From positions 1 through 64,000 of the forward strand of contig NZ_QDGA01000001.1 of assembly GCF_003347665.1 (NCBI RefSeq): DNA of 64,000 nt, given 5' to 3'. Every line of letters starts with the position of its first letter. Position 1 is the first letter of the stretch. The notes below the pieces were generated by a model. The model saw only the letters and a list, made by a program, of their open reading frames with translations, was not told the DNA's origin and searched no databases. Source of the stretch: Microvirga calopogonii (GTDB lineage: Bacteria; Pseudomonadota; Alphaproteobacteria; Rhizobiales; Beijerinckiaceae). The translations under genes and the position numbers were made by a program. This document shows, piece by piece, positions 7,598-17,534 of this stretch.

Positions 7598-9073
7598 CTA
7601 CCCCGCGGTCGCCGCGTAATAGGCGCGCTTGGCTTCGTACATGAGGAGGTCCGCGCGCTTTACGACCGCCTCCAGCCTCTCGCCCGGCTGGCTCGTCGCG
7701 GCGCCCATGGCGAAGCGCAGAGGCAGGCCGGTATAGAACTGGTTGTTCACTTCGAGCAGGTTCTCGATGCTGCCCGTCACGACCTTGGCATCCCGCTCGT
7801 CCGTGCCGGGCATCAGGAGAGCGAACTCGTCGCCGCCGATGCGTGCGGCGTAGGACGGTTTGTCAACAGCCTTGCTCAGCACCTCGCCGGCGCGGCGCAG
7901 CAGCGCATCGCCTGCCGCGTGTCCGAGCTGGTCGTTCGCCGCCTTCAGGCCGTTGAGGTCGATGATGACGACGGAAACCGGGAACGGGCCCTTGCGCTCC
8001 AGGCGGTTGAGCTCGTCCACATAGAAGGAGCGGTTGTAGAGCTTGGTCAGCACGTCGTGCTTGCCGAGATATTCCAGATAGGCCTCGGCGCGCTTGCGGG
8101 CCGTGATATCGGTCAGCGCCACCTGAACCTGCGACCAGTCATTCTCATAGCCGGGCAGCACGGAGAACTGCAGGTGAAGATGCAGCTCGTCGCCGGACAG
8201 GGAATAATTGACGACCTCGCGCTGCTGGAAAATCTTGCCGTTCCAGAGGTCGATCAGCTGCTCCCGGAAATGCTCCCGCATCTCGTCGCGGAACACGTCG
8301 CCGAGTCGCATCAGAAGGGTGTGCTTGTCGGGCGCCGAAAAGAGTTCGAGCGTGTGCCGGTTGACGTCGATCACGCGGATCTCGCTCATGCAGCGCGTGA
8401 CGAATTCCGGATGCACATCGGTGAAGACGCGAAAATCGGTAATCCCCTGGCGGCGCACGTCGTCGAGGAGATGCTTGACGCTGCTGAAATCCTCCACCCA
8501 CAGGGACACGGGCGAATGCTCGAACAGGCCCAGGGCATAGGTCTCGCTGGCGGCAAGCTGACGACGCGCCGTCTCGCGCTCGGTCACGTCTTCGATGGCG
8601 ATCAGAACACGGTCCCACCGGTCGCCGTGGCCCGGCAGCAAGCTGCCCTTGAGCTGGATGTCGAGCCGCTTGCCCGACAGGGTGTAGTTCACGGTATGGC
8701 TGAAGAACTCCGTGTGACCGTCCCAAAGCTGCACAAGCTCGTCGATGTGGGTCTTCAGCATGTCATTGCGGAAGATCCGGCTGAGATTGCTCACCAGATG
8801 CGACAGGTCTTCGGCTTCGAACAGGCTGAGAGTCTTGCGGTTAACCTTGATGACGCGAATGAGGCTCGAACAGGCCTCCACACGCGCCGTGTCCTCCATG
8901 AGGTGATCTCGCAGCGACGTCACCCCGGCCTCGCGCCATTGCGAGAACAGCTCTTTGAGCCCGCTGTAATCCTCGAGCCAGAGGGATACGGGGGCCAACT
9001 CGAACATCTCGGCATCGTCGGCGACCTCGCTCGACGAAGGAACGGCGAACCTGTCGGTTTTGGAGTGCAGCAT
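7598..9073 (-). CDS. Diguanylate cyclase with two PAS-like sensor repeats
   Basis: A protein of 491 residues with no membrane segments, probably cytoplasmic, that should make cyclic di-GMP from two GTP. Two homologous sensor units of about 155 residues follow each other: one opens with ELAPVSLWLEDYSGLKELF, the other with EHSPVSLWVEDFSSVKHLL. The C-terminal GGDEF domain has an intact active site (RIGGDEFALL). The residues where the inhibitory RxxD I-site would sit read DKPS, so product inhibition at that site is unlikely. I chose ATG 9073, preceded by an AGGT ribosome site; ATG 9109 would add 12 residues. It is a single gene between two twin-hairpin repeats. Confidence 0.88.
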   Translation of the reverse strand: MLHSKTDRFAVPSSSEVADDAEMFELAPVSLWLEDYSGLKELFSQWREAGVTSLRDHLMEDTARVEACSSLIRVIKVNRKTLSLFEAEDLSHLVSNLSRIFRNDMLKTHIDELVQLWDGHTEFFSHTVNYTLSGKRLDIQLKGSLLPGHGDRWDRVLIAIEDVTERETARRQLAASETYALGLFEHSPVSLWVEDFSSVKHLLDDVRRQGITDFRVFTDVHPEFVTRCMSEIRVIDVNRHTLELFSAPDKHTLLMRLGDVFRDEMREHFREQLIDLWNGKIFQQREVVNYSLSGDELHLHLQFSVLPGYENDWSQVQVALTDITARKRAEAYLEYLGKHDVLTKLYNRSFYVDELNRLERKGPFPVSVVIIDLNGLKAANDQLGHAAGDALLRRAGEVLSKAVDKPSYAARIGGDEFALLMPGTDERDAKVVTGSIENLLEVNNQFYTGLPLRFAMGAATSQPGERLEAVVKRADLLMYEAKRAYYAATAG

Positions 9074-9109
9074 AGAAGACCTGCGGGTGAACCTGATTCC
9101 AGGCGCCAT

Positions 9110-9447
9110 TCACCGCAAACCAGAAATGTAATACTAGCTCAAAACAGGCGTTTTTGTAGGCATTCGCAAAGTTGTCGAAGAATCAGGCTTTCCTGCAACA
9201 CTTGCAAGACTGTCGCAAGGCCCTCCGAAGTTCATTGAGGCAGCACATCATACATTATAGGAGGACCGCATTCATCACTGTTCGGACGCTTTATAAAACT
9301 CCCACCTCGACGTCATCACCGGCCTTGTGCCGGTGATCTCGATTGGAAGAGCGCGGCGCTTAACAGAAGCGGGATGGCCGGGACAAGCCCGGCCATGACA
9401 TGGGAGGTCGTAAAGCCCTTCTCGACACATCCCAAACCCGCAACCTG
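9110..9447. other. Intergenic region with one twin-hairpin repeat
   Basis: This 338-base gap separates the start of the diguanylate cyclase gene from the end of the RidA-like gene. The part next to the cyclase (9120-9300) is relatively AT-rich and should hold its promoter, though I see no convincing boxes. The rest is repeat copy C. No gene is supported. Confidence 0.5.
9312..9399. repeat. 88-nt twin-hairpin repeat, copy C
   Basis: Same order as copy B: an ATCACCGG-type palindrome on the left and an ATGGCCGGG-type on the right, separated by a spacer containing GAGCGCGGCGCT, a stretch nearly the same as in copy A. It lies just beyond the stop of the RidA-like gene, so it may terminate or stabilise the catabolic operon transcript. 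Confidence 0.8.
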
Positions 9448-9891
9448 CTAACGCTTGCTTGGAACGATAGCTGTCGCCTCGATCTCAATCCGGGCCGCCT
9501 TTTCGACGAGCCGCACCACCTGGACGAGAGCCATGGCCGGGTAATGTGCACCGAACACCTCCCGATAGGCGCGGCCAAGCTCGCGAAGATGGGCGAGGTA
9601 TTCGTCGATGTCGACCACATACCAGGTCAGCCGCACGAGGTGCCGGGGCTCGGCGCCCCCCTCGGCCAGAATGGCCCGGATGTTCTCGAAGATCTGGCGG
9701 GCTTGCGCGACGAAGCCGTCGGCGAACACCTCCTTCTCGTCCCAGCCGACGATGCCGCCCGTCACCAGCACCCTGCCCTCGCCCATCATGCCGTTGGCAT
9801 AGCCCTTCGGCACCCGCCAGTGCTTCGGGTTCAGGACCTCGGGCCCATCGTCGATGTCAGGCATGGGAGTGCCTTCCAAAGCGGCTGTCAT
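9448..9891 (-). CDS. RidA-family protein without the canonical catalytic Arg
   Basis: A 147-residue member of the RidA/YjgF/UK114 fold, whose classic members hydrolyse reactive enamines and imines as trimers. Family features are the strand VLVTGGIVGWDEK, the helix AQARQIFENIRAILAEGGAE and the end ARIEIEATAIV. Where E. coli RidA has the substrate-binding Arg105 (PARSCVEV), this protein reads PAMALVQV, with Met120, so imine deaminase activity cannot be assumed. ATG 9891 has a GGAAGAA ribosome site. It is the last gene of the aromatic catabolic operon, 13 bases after the dehydrogenase gene. Confidence 0.85.
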   Translation of the reverse strand: MTAALEGTPMPDIDDGPEVLNPKHWRVPKGYANGMMGEGRVLVTGGIVGWDEKEVFADGFVAQARQIFENIRAILAEGGAEPRHLVRLTWYVVDIDEYLAHLRELGRAYREVFGAHYPAMALVQVVRLVEKAARIEIEATAIVPSKR

Positions 9892-9904
9892 CGTTCTTCC
9901 TCCC

Positions 9905-11113
9905 TTATTGACCTGGTGCGGTGCCGAGATCCCGGGCGCGCTGCGCTTCCAGCATCTTCAGGAGTTCGCGCGCGATCACGACCTTCTGGACCTCGGTGGC
10001 GCCCTCGTAAATGCGCAAGGCACGGATTTCCCGGTAGAGTTCTTCGACCTTCACGCCCCTGGTGACGCCAAGGCCACCGAAGATCTGTACGGCCTTGTCG
10101 ATCACGCTCTGGGCCGTTTCCGTCGCGTGCATCTTGGCCATGGCGGCCTCGCGCGTGACACGCGGCGCCCCCTGGTCCTTGGTCCAGGCGGCGCGGTAGA
10201 CGAGAAGCGCGGCGCTGTCCACGCCCGTCGCCATGTCGGCGAGCGCGGCCTGCGTCATCTGCAGGTCGCCGAGCGGCGCCCCGAAGAGCTTGCGCGAAGA
10301 CGCATGCCGCAACGCCTCGGCCAGGGCGCGGCGCGCGAGACCCAGGGCCGCCGCTCCGACCGTGGAGCGGAACACGTCGAGGGTCGCCATGGCGACCTTG
10401 AAGCCTTCTCCCGGACCGCCGACGCGCTTCGTGAGCGGTACCCGACAGCCTTCGAAGCGCAGCGTGGCGAGCGGATGCGGCGCGATGACGTCGATGCGGT
10501 TCTCGATACTCAATCCGGGCGTCTGCGCGTCGACCACATAGGCGGACAATCCCTTAGCGCCAGGTGCTTCGCCCGAGCGGGCGAAGACCACGTAATGATC
10601 CGCGATCCCGCCGTTGGAGATCCAGGTCTTCAGGCCGTCGATCCGCACATGCTCCGGTCCGTCCGGCGTGGCGGTGGTGCTCATGGCAGCGACATCCGAC
10701 CCAGCCTCGGGCTCCGAGAGCGCGAAGGCCGCGATGGCATCGCCGCGCGCCACGGGCGGCAGGTACTGCTCCTTGAGGGCCTGCGAGCCGAACAGGGTGA
10801 TCGGTCCCGTGCCGAGTCCCTGCATGGCAAAGGCGAAATCCGCCAGCCCTTCGTGGGCGGCAAGGGTTTCCCGTGCGAGGCACAGGGTGCGCACATCGAA
10901 GGACGGGGAGAGGCCGCCGTAGGCCTGCGGCACCACCGCCTTGAGCCAGCCGCCTTCGCCCAGTCGCCGCACGAGGCGACGGCAGGAGGCGTCCACGTCG
11001 TGGTGATCGACGAGCGGTTCGACTTCCCGGCTCACCCAGGCGTTCAGGTCACCGGCAAACTGCCGGTGGCGATCCTCGAAGAACGGCCAGGCGAGAAAGC
11101 TCGCATCGATCAC
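9905..11113 (-). CDS. Acyl-CoA dehydrogenase
   Basis: A FAD-dependent acyl-CoA dehydrogenase of 402 residues. The middle domain shows [20 protein letters not shown] and [20 protein letters not shown], which contact FAD and the acyl-CoA. The C-terminal [10 protein letters not shown] places the Glu of the usual catalytic base of short- and medium-chain enzymes. It starts with GTG 11113, one base after the hydratase stop. In this operon it probably oxidises a cyclic or ring-opened CoA thioester made from the aromatic substrate rather than a fatty acid; that is inferred from context. Confidence 0.9.
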   Translation of the reverse strand: MIDASFLAWPFFEDRHRQFAGDLNAWVSREVEPLVDHHDVDASCRRLVRRLGEGGWLKAVVPQAYGGLSPSFDVRTLCLARETLAAHEGLADFAFAMQGLGTGPITLFGSQALKEQYLPPVARGDAIAAFALSEPEAGSDVAAMSTTATPDGPEHVRIDGLKTWISNGGIADHYVVFARSGEAPGAKGLSAYVVDAQTPGLSIENRIDVIAPHPLATLRFEGCRVPLTKRVGGPGEGFKVAMATLDVFRSTVGAAALGLARRALAEALRHASSRKLFGAPLGDLQMTQAALADMATGVDSAALLVYRAAWTKDQGAPRVTREAAMAKMHATETAQSVIDKAVQIFGGLGVTRGVKVEELYREIRALRIYEGATEVQKVVIARELLKMLEAQRARDLGTAPGQ

Positions 11114-11114
11114 G

Positions 11115-11951
11115 TCAGTCTCCCTTGAAGACAGGCTTCTCTTTCGCCGCGAAGGCGCGATAGGCGCGGGCGAAATCTTCCGTGGTCATACACAACGCCT
11201 GGGCCACGGCCTCCGCCTCGATGGCCTCCTCCACCGACATGGCCCATTCCATGGCAAGCATGCGTTTCGTCATGGTGTTGGCGTAGGTCGGCCCGGTGCC
11301 GATGGCGCGGGCGAGCTTGCCGGCCTCGGCAAGAAGATCGGGAGTCTCGACAAGCCGGCTGAAGAAGCCCCAGCGCTCGCCCTCCTCGGCGCTCATGAAG
11401 CGACCGGTATAGAGCAGTTCCGACGCACGGCCCTGACCGATGATGCGCGGGAGGATGGCGCAGGCGCCCATGTCGCAGCCGGCGAGGCCGACCTTGTTGA
11501 ACAGGAACGCCACCTTGGCGCCCGGCGCAGCAAGCCGCAGATCCGACGCCATGGCCACGATGGCGCCGGCTCCCGCGCAGATGCCTTCGACGGCCGCAAT
11601 GATCGGCTGCGGCGCGGCGCGCATGGCCTTGACCAGCTCGCCCGTCATGCGCGTGAACGCCGTGAGACCCTTGGTGTCCATCTCGACGAGCGGGCCGATG
11701 ATCTCGAACACGTCGCCGCCGGACGAGAAGTTGCCGCCCGATCCCGTGACGACGACCGCTTTGACGCCTTCGTCCTTGGCACAGGCATGGAAGAAGTCCG
11801 TCAGCTCGCGATAGCTCTCGAAGGTGAGCGGGTTCTTCTTCTCCGGCCGGTTGAGCGTGACCGTCGCGACGGGCCCGTCGACCGAGAGCAGGAAATGGCG
11901 CGGCTCGTAACCCGACAGCGGCAGGGTGACGGAGTTGGCGAATTGCGTCAC
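11115..11951 (-). CDS. Enoyl-CoA hydratase/isomerase family protein
   Basis: A crotonase-fold protein of 278 residues. The two oxyanion-hole regions are [11 protein letters not shown] and [19 protein letters not shown]. At the usual catalytic Glu positions I read [20 protein letters not shown], without an obvious Glu pair, so the reaction may be ring hydrolysis or isomerisation rather than simple hydration. The start is GTG 11951, overlapping the MarR stop (GTGA). It is part of the catabolic operon. Confidence 0.88.
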   Translation of the reverse strand: MTQFANSVTLPLSGYEPRHFLLSVDGPVATVTLNRPEKKNPLTFESYRELTDFFHACAKDEGVKAVVVTGSGGNFSSGGDVFEIIGPLVEMDTKGLTAFTRMTGELVKAMRAAPQPIIAAVEGICAGAGAIVAMASDLRLAAPGAKVAFLFNKVGLAGCDMGACAILPRIIGQGRASELLYTGRFMSAEEGERWGFFSRLVETPDLLAEAGKLARAIGTGPTYANTMTKRMLAMEWAMSVEEAIEAEAVAQALCMTTEDFARAYRAFAAKEKPVFKGD

Positions 11952-12457
11952 TGGTCGTCTCCCATGATGGCCCGTCTTGCGGACAGCTTCGTCTTGGCGA
12001 GAAGCCGCATGAGATCGTTGCGGTCCTTAGGCGAAAGATCACCAAAGAGATCGGCGATCCAATGCTCGTGCTCGCCCGCCATGGTGCGGAATTCGGCGCG
12101 GCCTTCCTCGGTGAGGCTGATCACCATGGCGCGCCGGTCCGTGGGCGAGACGGTTCGCACCACATGTCCCGACGCGACGAGCCGGTCCACGAGGCCCGTG
12201 AGATTGCCGTTCGACACCATCATCCGCTTCGAAAGATCGGACAGCATCATGCCGTCCGGCGCCTTGTCGAGCTGCGCCATCAGGTCGAAGCGCGGAAGCG
12301 TCACGTCGAAGCGCTCGCGCAGGCGGCGGCGCACCTCGCCCTCGATCAGCGTGGAGCAGGTGAGAAGCCGCAGCCAGAGGCGCAGCTCCTCCCGGTGATC
12401 CTCGGGCTGCTCGACGGCCTTGGTCTCGGCGTCGAGGGGAATGGCTTGATCGTCCAT
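11948..12457 (-). CDS. MarR-family transcriptional regulator
   Basis: A protein of 169 residues with a winged-helix domain: helix [20 protein letters not shown], recognition part [20 protein letters not shown], and the wing [15 protein letters not shown] typical of MarR. Relatives in aromatic acid operons (for example CouR and BadR of Rhodopseudomonas) repress until an aryl-CoA or acid binds. It lies inside the operon, two bases after the SDR gene and overlapping the hydratase gene. The two near-identical palindromes at 15611 and 17513 are its most likely binding sites. Confidence 0.92.
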   Translation of the reverse strand: MDDQAIPLDAETKAVEQPEDHREELRLWLRLLTCSTLIEGEVRRRLRERFDVTLPRFDLMAQLDKAPDGMMLSDLSKRMMVSNGNLTGLVDRLVASGHVVRTVSPTDRRAMVISLTEEGRAEFRTMAGEHEHWIADLFGDLSPKDRNDLMRLLAKTKLSARRAIMGDDQ

Positions 12458-12459
12458 CG

Positions 12460-13227
12460 TCAGATTTCTCCCCCGGCCACCACGATGGCCTGTCCCGTCA
12501 CGGAGCGCGCGCCCTCGCCGCAGAGCCAGAGCACGGCATCGGCGATCTCCGAAGGATCGATCAGCCGTCCCTGCGGATTGTGCTTCACGAGTTCGCCTAG
12601 CGCTTCGTCACGGGTTCTGTTGGTTTTCGCCATGATGCGCTCCAGGCTCTCGGCCACGAGTTCGGTATCGGTGAACCCTGGGCACACGGCATTGACCGTG
12701 ACGCCGGTCTTCGCCGTCTCGAGCGCAAGCGCACGAATGAGGCCGATGACGGCGTGCTTGGCCGCGCAATAGGCGCTCACATAGGGATAGCCTTTGAGCC
12801 CTGCCGTGGACGCCACAGCGACGATGCGCCCGAAGCCGCGCTCCGTCATGGAGCCCAGCACCGCCTGGACCATGTTGGTGACGCCGAGCAGGTTCACGTC
12901 CAGCATCTGCCGGAACACGTCGGGCCCGGATTTCATGAAGGGCGCCGACGCGGCCGCACCGGCATTGGCGATCATCAGGTCGACCGGACCGTAGCGATCG
13001 ATTGCCTCGCGCACGGCGCGCTGCACCGCCGATGCATCGGTGACGTCGGCGATGGCTGCCGCATGAGCGTCGCCCTGCGTGATCGCCTCTTCGAGCGATG
13101 CGGGAGAGCGCCCGACGACGGTGACGGACGCGCCTGCCTTGACGAGCGATGCCGCGATGGCGCGGCCGATCCCGCGACCGCCGCCGGTCACCAGGGCGTG
13201 CCGTCCCTTGAGAGTTGTCAGGGTCAT
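12460..13227 (-). CDS. Short-chain dehydrogenase/reductase (SDR)
   Basis: A 255-residue classical SDR: cofactor loop TGGGRGIGRAIA, the NAG motif as IANAGAAASAP, and the catalytic YxxxK as YVSAYCAAKHAVIG after the Ser of VASTAGLKG. It ends in a typical tetramer-forming segment (SVTGQAIVVAGGEI). In this operon it probably acts as a 3-hydroxyacyl-CoA dehydrogenase on the product of the hydratase, which is inference. ATG 13227 lies one base after the monooxygenase stop. Confidence 0.9.
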   Translation of the reverse strand: MTLTTLKGRHALVTGGGRGIGRAIAASLVKAGASVTVVGRSPASLEEAITQGDAHAAAIADVTDASAVQRAVREAIDRYGPVDLMIANAGAAASAPFMKSGPDVFRQMLDVNLLGVTNMVQAVLGSMTERGFGRIVAVASTAGLKGYPYVSAYCAAKHAVIGLIRALALETAKTGVTVNAVCPGFTDTELVAESLERIMAKTNRTRDEALGELVKHNPQGRLIDPSEIADAVLWLCGEGARSVTGQAIVVAGGEI

Positions 13228-13228
13228 G

Positions 13229-15583
13229 TCATTCCGCCGCGAGAGGCTTCTCGCCGGCCTCCATCTTCAACTCCGCCCGAGTCTTGGGCTTCGCCTTCAC
13301 CTTGAGTTCTTCCATGTCCTGCCGGTCGCGCACCGAATTGCGGAAGATCTGATCCTTGCCGGCGAGATATTGCGGCGGGCAATGAATGTCCTTCGCGCCA
13401 TACCACGCGGCGGCCTTCATGGTGAAGAACGGATCGACCAGATGCGGCCTGCCGAGCGCCACGAGATCCGCGCGGCCCGCCGCCAGGATCGTGTTCACCT
13501 GATCGGCCGCCGTGATGTTGCCGACGCACATGGTGGCGACCTGCGCCTCGTTGCGCACCTGATCGGAGAACGGCGTCTGGAACATGCGGCCGTAGATCGG
13601 CCGCGCCTCGCGCACGGTCTGGCCTGTCGAGACGTCGACGAGATCGACACCGTGCTCGGAGAAGGCCCGGGCGATCTCGACCGCGTCGTTGCCCGTGATT
13701 CCGCCTTCCGCCCAATCGGTCGCGGAGATGCGGACCGACATGGGCTTGTGAGCGGGCCAGACCTCTCGCATGGCATCGAATACTTCGAGTGGGAAGCGCA
13801 GGCGATTCTCCAATGAGCCGCCATATTCATCCGTCCGGCGGTTGGTGAGCGGCGACAGGAAGCTCGCCATCAGGTAGCCGTGGGCGCAGTGGAGTTCGAG
13901 CATGTCGAACCCGGCCCGCTCGCCGCGCTTGGCAGCCTCGACGAACTGCGCCTTGATGAGATCCATGTCGGCGCGCGTCGCCTCGCGCGGCACCTGGCTG
14001 TCCGGGAAATAGGGAATGGGCGATGCGGAGCAGATGTCCCAGGCGCCCTTCTCCAACGGCCGATCCATGCCTTCCCACATGAGCTTGGTGGCACCCTTGC
14101 GCCCGGAATGCCCGAGCTGCAGGCAGAACTTCGCGCCCGAATTGGCATGGATGTAATCGACGATCCGCTTCCAGGAGGCTTCCTGCTCGTCGTTCCACAG
14201 CCCGGTGCAGCCAAGCGTGATGCGCGCTTCCGGCGACACGCAGGTCATCTCCGTGAAGACGAGCCCCGCGCCGCCCATGGCGCGTGTGCCGTAATGGACG
14301 AGATGGAAATCGCCCGGCACGCCGTCCTTGGCCGAATACATGTCCATCGGCGAAACGACGACGCGGTTCGCGATCGTCATCTCCCGCAGACGGAAGGGCT
14401 GGAACATGGGTGCGCTCGGATTCTCGACCGAGACGTCGAAGCCCTGTTGGCGCACCTGACGGGCGAACGTCTTGTCGACGTCGGCCACGAAGTCGGGCGC
14501 GCGCAGGCGCAGGTTGTCGTAGGTGATCGCCTTAGCCCGGGTCATGACGCCGAAGGCGAACTGCACCGGGTCGAAATCCCAGAAGCGCGCCACGTGCTCG
14601 AACCAGACCAGGGACACGTCGGCTGCATGCTGCGTCTTCTCGACTTCCTCGCGCCGTCCGGTCTCGTAGAGCGACAGCGCGCCGTCGACGCTCTTATCGC
14701 GGCGGAAGGCTTCATAGAGCGCGATGGCATCTTCCATCGCGAGCTTCGTGCCGGACCCGATCGAGAAATGCGCCGACGCCTTGGCGTCGCCGAGCAGCAC
14801 CTTGTTGCCCATAACCCAGCGCTTGTTGCGGATCATCGGGAAGTTGCGCCAGATCGAACGGTTGGTGAGAATGCGGTGCCCGCCGAGGAACCAGCCGAAG
14901 ATCTTCTCCATGAGCGCCGCCGACTCGGCCTCGCTCTTGTCCTTCAGCCCCGCCCGCTCGAAGGTCTCGGGATCGGTCTCGAACACCCAGGTCGAGCGGT
15001 TCGCCTCATATTGGTACGCGTGGGCGATGAACGGCCCCCACTCGGTTTCCTGGAAGATGAAGGTGAAGGCGTCGAGCGGCTTGGTGGAGCCCATCCAGGT
15101 GAACTCGTTGGGCCGCAGATCCACCTCCGGCTGGAAGTGATCCGCATAGCGCTCCCGGAAGCGGCTGTTGATGCCGTCGGCCACGACCACGAGATCCGCG
15201 TCCGCGAACAGGCTCTCGTCATCCACGTCCACTTCGTAGCGCAGCCTGACGCCGAGTTCCTCTGCGCGATCCTGCAGGATCAGAAGCAGCGTGCGGCGCG
15301 AGCAGCCGCAGAAGCCGTTGCCGCCGATCCGGTGCTCGGTCCCACGGAAGTGGATGGCGATATCGTCCCAATAGGCGAATTCCCGCACGATCCGCTGGTA
15401 GCTCGGCAGGTCGTATTTCTCGAAGTTGTCGAGTGTCGCGTCGGAGAACACGACACCGAAGCCGAACGTCTCATCGGCGCGGTTGCGCTCATAGACCGTG
15501 ATGTCGGAATCCGGCCGAAGCTTCTTCAGCAGGATCGCGAAATAAAGGCCCGCCGGGCCGCCGCCGATGATCGCCGTCTTCAT
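13229..15583 (-). CDS. Aryl-CoA monooxygenase/reductase fusion (2-aminobenzoyl-CoA or salicylyl-CoA type)
   Basis: A natural two-domain flavoprotein of 784 residues. Residues 1 to about 390 are a class A FAD monooxygenase (N-terminal GGGPAG loop, DG motif in [14 protein letters not shown] motif in [11 protein letters not shown]). From about 395 onward it is an old-yellow-enzyme domain ([52 protein letters not shown]). This is the architecture of 2-aminobenzoyl-CoA monooxygenase/reductase of Azoarcus evansii, which hydroxylates and reduces anthraniloyl-CoA; homologues are also named salicylyl-CoA 5-hydroxylase, and sequence alone does not separate them. ATG 15583 has a GGTGGGA ribosome site. 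It is the first gene of the operon, behind operator 15611-15632. Confidence 0.85.
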   Translation of the reverse strand: MKTAIIGGGPAGLYFAILLKKLRPDSDITVYERNRADETFGFGVVFSDATLDNFEKYDLPSYQRIVREFAYWDDIAIHFRGTEHRIGGNGFCGCSRRTLLLILQDRAEELGVRLRYEVDVDDESLFADADLVVVADGINSRFRERYADHFQPEVDLRPNEFTWMGSTKPLDAFTFIFQETEWGPFIAHAYQYEANRSTWVFETDPETFERAGLKDKSEAESAALMEKIFGWFLGGHRILTNRSIWRNFPMIRNKRWVMGNKVLLGDAKASAHFSIGSGTKLAMEDAIALYEAFRRDKSVDGALSLYETGRREEVEKTQHAADVSLVWFEHVARFWDFDPVQFAFGVMTRAKAITYDNLRLRAPDFVADVDKTFARQVRQQGFDVSVENPSAPMFQPFRLREMTIANRVVVSPMDMYSAKDGVPGDFHLVHYGTRAMGGAGLVFTEMTCVSPEARITLGCTGLWNDEQEASWKRIVDYIHANSGAKFCLQLGHSGRKGATKLMWEGMDRPLEKGAWDICSASPIPYFPDSQVPREATRADMDLIKAQFVEAAKRGERAGFDMLELHCAHGYLMASFLSPLTNRRTDEYGGSLENRLRFPLEVFDAMREVWPAHKPMSVRISATDWAEGGITGNDAVEIARAFSEHGVDLVDVSTGQTVREARPIYGRMFQTPFSDQVRNEAQVATMCVGNITAADQVNTILAAGRADLVALGRPHLVDPFFTMKAAAWYGAKDIHCPPQYLAGKDQIFRNSVRDRQDMEELKVKAKPKTRAELKMEAGEKPLAAE

Positions 15584-15610
15584 GAGATTCCCACCCGACA
15601 TACCGTGCTT

Positions 15611-15632
15611 ATTGTTTTAAGCTTAAAATAAT
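15611..15632. promoter_or_regulatory. MarR-type operator 1 (monooxygenase operon)
   Basis: A palindrome with exact core TTTTAAGCTTAAAA (15615-15628), flanked by ATTG and TAAT. Its 18-base segment 15615-15632 matches operator 2 at 17517-17534 in 17 positions. It covers the -10 box and most of the spacer of the predicted promoter, so bound repressor would block RNA polymerase. Confidence 0.7.
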
Positions 15633-15642
15633 TTCTGCACAA
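15614..15642 (-). promoter_or_regulatory. Predicted promoter of the monooxygenase operon
   Basis: On the minus strand a -35 box TTGTGC (15642-15637) is followed after 17 bases by TAAAAC (15619-15614). The transcription start would fall about 25 bases before ATG 15583. The boxes are moderate, but the overlap with the operator supports the call. Confidence 0.5.
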
Positions 15643-15677
15643 GCCGGATCACGCACCGGACCCGTGCCGGAAGAGAC

Positions 15678-17327
15678 TCAGGCGCTCAGCGCCTCCTGGT
15701 GGCTCTCGACGTCCTGAGCAATCCGCCGCAGTTCGAAACGCTGCAGCTTGCCGGTCTGGGTGCGCGGCAGGGCATCGACGAATTCGATCAGGCGCGGATA
15801 CTTGTAGGGCGCGATCTCGGCCTTCACGTGATCCTGGAGCACCTTCGTCAGCTCCGGTCCCGCCACATGGCCGGGCCGCAGGACCACGTAGGCCTTGACC
15901 ACCGTTCCGCGCCCGTCATCGGGAGCCCCGACCACGCCGCACTCGGCGACGGCAGGATGAGTGAGGAGCGCGGCCTCGACCTCCGGGCCCGCGATGTTGT
16001 AGCCCGCGGATATGATCATGTCGTCGGAGCGGGCCTGGTACCAGAAGTACCCATCCTCATCCATGAGGTAGGTGTCGCCGGTGATGTTCCAGCCGTCCTG
16101 CACGTATTTGCGCTGCCGCTCGTCCGCGAGATAGCGGCATCCCGTCGGCCCGCGCACCGCCAGGCGGCCGATGCTGCCGGGCGGGAGGTCGCGCCCTTCG
16201 TCGTCGACGACTTTCGCCTCGTAGCCGGGGACGGGCTTGCCGGTCGCGCCGGGACGGATCTCGTCCTCCGTCGCGGCGATGAAGATATGCAGCATCTCGG
16301 TGGCGCCGATCCCGTCCATGAGCCGGATCTTCGTTGCGGCCTGCCACGCCTCGAACGTGCCTTTGGGCAGAGGCTCGCCGGCCGAGACGCATTTGCGCAA
16401 GGACGAGATGTCGTAGCCTTCGAGCTTCGACAGCATGGCACGGTAAGCGGTCGGCGCCGTGAAGCAGACGGTGGCCTTGTACTGCACGATGGCAGGCAGG
16501 AGATCGTCGGGTCCGGCCTTCTCCAGCAGCACGGTCGAGGCGCCGACGCGCATGGGGAACAGCACGATTCCACCGAGACCGAAGGTGAAGGCAAGCGGCG
16601 GCGAGCCGATGAAGCGGTCGCTCGGCTCGGGGCGCAGAACGTTTCGCCCGTAGCCGTCGCAGATCGCGAGCATGTCGCGGTGGAAATGCATGGTCCCCTT
16701 CGGCTCGCCCGTCGTGCCGGAGGTGAAGCCGATCAGGCAGACATCGTCCGCCGCCGTATCGACCGCCTCGAACTCGGGCGAAGCCTCGGCGATCATCGCC
16801 TCGAGGCTGTCCGGTTTGCCCGAACCCCAATAGACGACATGCTTCAAACCGGGCGCCATCGTCCTGGCGCGTTCCATTTCGTCCGCGAGACGATGGTCGC
16901 ACAATGCGATGGTGATCTCGGCCTTGTTCAGCGGATAGGCGATCTCCTTGGCGCGCAGTAGCGGCATGGTCGCGACGACGACGCCACCGGCCTTCAGAAC
17001 CGCCAGATAGGCGGCCACCATCATCGGATTGTTGGCGGAGCGAAGCAGGACGCGATTGCCCGGCACGAAGCCCAGTTCGCGGACCAGCACATTGCAGATG
17101 CGGTTCACCCGCTCTTGCAGGGCGCGATAGGTCAGCGTCTCGGTCGGGCTGATGATGCAGGGCTCATCGCCTCGCCCTTCATCGACCCACCGGTCAAGGA
17201 AGGCCACCACACAGTTGAGCCTCTCGGGATATTGAAGCTCGGGACGGGTGAACTGGAATGTCGGCCATTGGTCGCGAGGCGGAAGATTGTCCCTCGCAAA
17301 GGTATCCACATGCGCCGTGTCCGCCAT
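15678..17327 (-). CDS. Benzoate-CoA ligase family protein (possible 2-aminobenzoate-CoA ligase)
   Basis: An ANL-superfamily acid-CoA ligase of 549 residues that activates an aromatic acid with ATP and CoA. Visible motifs are the P-loop FTSGTTGEPKG, GIGATEMLHIF (A5), TGDTYLMDEDGYFWYQARSD (A7/A8) and the C-terminal catalytic Lys in RTQTGKLQRFELR. The frame extends to 17417, but ATG 17327 has the strong ribosome site AGAGGAG. The gene has its own upstream promoter with operator 2 and ends 95 bases before the monooxygenase gene. Together they should convert an aminobenzoate or hydroxybenzoate to its CoA thioester and then hydroxylate it. Confidence 0.88.
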   Translation of the reverse strand: MADTAHVDTFARDNLPPRDQWPTFQFTRPELQYPERLNCVVAFLDRWVDEGRGDEPCIISPTETLTYRALQERVNRICNVLVRELGFVPGNRVLLRSANNPMMVAAYLAVLKAGGVVVATMPLLRAKEIAYPLNKAEITIALCDHRLADEMERARTMAPGLKHVVYWGSGKPDSLEAMIAEASPEFEAVDTAADDVCLIGFTSGTTGEPKGTMHFHRDMLAICDGYGRNVLRPEPSDRFIGSPPLAFTFGLGGIVLFPMRVGASTVLLEKAGPDDLLPAIVQYKATVCFTAPTAYRAMLSKLEGYDISSLRKCVSAGEPLPKGTFEAWQAATKIRLMDGIGATEMLHIFIAATEDEIRPGATGKPVPGYEAKVVDDEGRDLPPGSIGRLAVRGPTGCRYLADERQRKYVQDGWNITGDTYLMDEDGYFWYQARSDDMIISAGYNIAGPEVEAALLTHPAVAECGVVGAPDDGRGTVVKAYVVLRPGHVAGPELTKVLQDHVKAEIAPYKYPRLIEFVDALPRTQTGKLQRFELRRIAQDVESHQEALSA

Positions 17328-17512
17328 CGTCCGCTCCTCTGTTTTATTTGTGCGGCAGGAGAACGGAGCACTGTCGGCTTGGCCGGTTCGGCAGCGCATC
17401 GTCGGAAGCCGCGCCATGGCGAACTTCGTATCGCTGCCCGTCCGCCGCCAATCACGCGCTCGTCATTTCGCCTGCCTTCCTCTGCGAAACAATCCGCTTG
17501 AAGAACCGGAAA

Positions 17513-17534
17513 AATATTTTAATCTTAAAATAAT
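17513..17534. promoter_or_regulatory. MarR-type operator 2 (ligase/transporter divergent region)
   Basis: The segment TTTTAATCTTAAAATAAT (17517-17534) differs from the equivalent part of operator 1 at one base. It sits between the ligase gene on the minus strand and the binding-protein gene on the plus strand, overlapping the predicted ligase promoter, and could control both directions. The 397-base gap holds no other feature I can support. Confidence 0.65.
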
